The notes under the pieces are model-generated. The model had not been told where the DNA came from. It ran no database searches and saw nothing but the letters and a program-made list of their open reading frames with translations. DNA of 42,632 nucleotides from positions 1 to 42,632 of the forward strand of contig CAZLMW010000066.1 in assembly GCA_964560875.1 (NCBI GenBank). Reading direction: 5' to 3'. This document shows, piece by piece, positions 42,578 to 42,632 of this stretch. Both the position numbers and the translations under genes were made by a program. The stretch's first letter is position 1; every line of letters starts with the position of its first letter. Origin of the DNA: CAZLMW01 sp964560875 (lineage in GTDB: Bacteria; Myxococcota_A; UBA9042).

Positions 42578-42632
42578 CTAAGTAGAAACTCACCACCTCA
42601 TGCCGCCTCCTTCTGCCGAATACCGCCGTCAG
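42578..42632 (-). repeat. 55-bp repeat, inverted copy 3 at window end
   Basis: The reverse complement of 123-177 with two mismatches, running to the very last base of the window. Together with copies 1 and 2 it shows a dispersed repeat family in this genome. Confidence 0.85.

Overview
The window is 42.6 kb of high-GC DNA, roughly two thirds G+C by eye, dense with genes. Ala/Pro-rich eukaryotic-type Ser/Thr kinases, an FHA-sigma54 activator, many lipoproteins with CX4CH haem-like motifs and a fused cbb3 oxidase all suggest a Myxococcota-like (former deltaproteobacterial) environmental bacterium. This is inference: there is no rRNA or marker gene. Both ends carry the same ~55-bp repeat in inverted orientation, so this may be a contig broken at a dispersed repeat.

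Layout. (1) 1-450: mobile-element debris. (2) 451-8044: a signalling cluster on the + strand, with a zinc-ribbon Ser/Thr kinase, a TPR-like membrane protein, an FHA-sigma54 activator, and two tandem-duplicated kinases that carry degenerate receiver domains. (3) 8216-16657: a translationally coupled cbb3 oxidase locus, ccoI-ccoS-ccoNO(fused)-ccoQ-ccoP(monohaem)-ccoG-ccoH-TauE/SafE-like. (4) 16658-18993: a decayed stretch with a truncated four-helix-bundle gene, a Ser/Thr kinase lacking its catalytic C-lobe, and a MITE-like element. (5) 18994-22453: a membrane sulfatase/LTA-synthase-like protein and a divergent lipoprotein. (6) 22678-30645: six overlapping genes for exported proteins, namely an HzsA-like PD40 cytochrome lipoprotein, a small CX4CH lipoprotein, DUF4266, DUF3570, an orphan lipoprotein and a YVTN-propeller/MauG-like dihaem protein. 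A convergent TlpA-like thioredoxin follows at 30695-31243. This is the best candidate for a little-described system, probably envelope electron transfer or redox maturation. (7) 31514-40960: mixed metabolism and transport: Na/Pi cotransporter, outer-membrane barrel with a poly-C frameshift, Rieske oxygenase, CDF transporter, a DsbA-type isomerase/hotdog-thioesterase fusion, SelW-like protein, a second MITE with an 11-bp target duplication, a MORN-like lipoprotein, RibD/DHFR-like reductase and a quinone-oxidoreductase-like MDR protein. (8) 40787-42632: a broken arsenic-resistance and yhcG region, with arsC lacking its normal stop, the last quarter of acr3, a frameshifted yhcG fragment and the terminal repeat.

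Recurring theme: short in-frame tandem repeats (12, 15 and 18 bp) occur inside coding regions. Two of them sit in or next to the signal-peptide cores of neighbouring lipoproteins in the redox operon.
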